From NCBI GenBank assembly GCA_021790415.1, contig JAJYDZ010000116.1:1-6191 (forward strand): a stretch of 6,191 bases of DNA, written 5' to 3'. The stretch comes from Thermoplasmata archaeon (GTDB lineage Archaea > Thermoplasmatota > Thermoplasmata > Thermoplasmatales > Thermoplasmataceae). This document shows, one piece after another, positions 6,083 to 6,191 of this stretch. Below the pieces are notes generated by a model. That model worked only from the letters and a program-made list of their open reading frames with translations, made no database searches and was not told the DNA's origin. How positions within the stretch are numbered: position 1 is the first letter of the stretch; the number at the start of each line of letters is the position of its first letter. The translations under genes and the position numbers were made by a program.

Positions 6083-6090
6083 TTAAATAT
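6083..6090 (+). promoter_or_regulatory. TATA box of the RNase P RNA gene
   Basis: TTAAATAT, preceded by CACCTC, lies about 25 bases before the inferred RNA 5' end near 6109-6112, the standard archaeal spacing for a stable RNA gene. A 6-bp inverted repeat (TTTTAC/GTAAAA, 6044-6057) lies further upstream with no clear role. Confidence 0.55.
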
Positions 6091-6108
6091 CCTTCAGTGT
6101 TATCAATC

Positions 6109-6191
6109 GTGGGAAAGCCCGAGAGCAGCTGACGCCCATGAGGTGAGGAAAGTCCCCCCTCCGCAGGTGGAGGCCAACCGTCCAAAGCCGG
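6109..6191 (+). ncRNA. rnpB: RNase P RNA, 5' part (partial, runs off the window)
   Basis: This is the catalytic RNA that trims the 5' leader of precursor tRNAs. GAGGAAAGTCC at 6145-6155 is the universal CR-I core that forms one strand of helix P4. The preceding AGCCCGAGAGCAGCTGACG fits the P1-P3 part, and a CCTCC/GGAGG hairpin follows within 6159-6174. The 5' end is estimated from the TATA box at 6083-6090 and is uncertain by a few bases. The specificity domain and the 3' strands of P1, P2 and P4 are outside the window. Confidence 0.88.

Noticed and set aside
1..6191. CRISPR array, tRNA genes or a riboswitch.
   Set aside because: No regularly spaced repeats, no tRNA T-loop pattern and no known aptamer sequence were seen on either strand.

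Overview
The window looks like an accessory island in a methanogenic archaeon, probably of class Methanomicrobia. The archaeal signs are AT-rich TATA boxes about 25 bases before inferred transcript starts, Shine-Dalgarno sites matching the archaeal 16S tail (AGGAGGTGAT), two transposase types I associate with methanogens, and the 5' part of an RNase P RNA at the right edge. The genus cannot be fixed from this sequence.

Layout, left to right. (1) The first 71 bases are the reverse-strand start of a secreted protein, cut by the window edge, with a perfect 16-bp palindrome just upstream. (2) Bases ~200-860 hold a decayed reverse-strand transposase. (3) Bases ~886-3750 hold a compact forward operon: promoter, a 34-residue peptide gene that is easy to miss (GTG start at 946), a hairpin with a T-run, a radical SAM/SPASM enzyme with an N-terminal PqqD-like (RRE) domain, and an MFS exporter overlapping it by ATGA. 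(4) Bases 4020-5859 are a complete 1840-bp IS1634-type insertion sequence with 11-bp terminal inverted repeats and a 6-bp target duplication (CTGTAT). Its transposase is frameshifted by a 4-bp duplication. (5) Between the IS and the RNase P RNA is a short stretch resembling a decayed second copy of the peptide gene, sharing W-D-C-F near the C-terminus. (6) The RNase P RNA gene starts near 6109 and runs out of the window.

The operon reads as an undescribed RiPP (ribosomally made, post-translationally modified peptide) cassette. The peptide would be the substrate, the RRE domain would bind its leader, the radical SAM/SPASM core would modify its Trp/Phe/Cys-containing C-terminal half, and the MFS protein would export the product. 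The hairpin after the peptide gene would allow more peptide than enzyme to be made. No leader peptidase is visible. The precursor assignment is an inference from position, start signal and residue content; the enzyme and transporter families are read directly from motifs.
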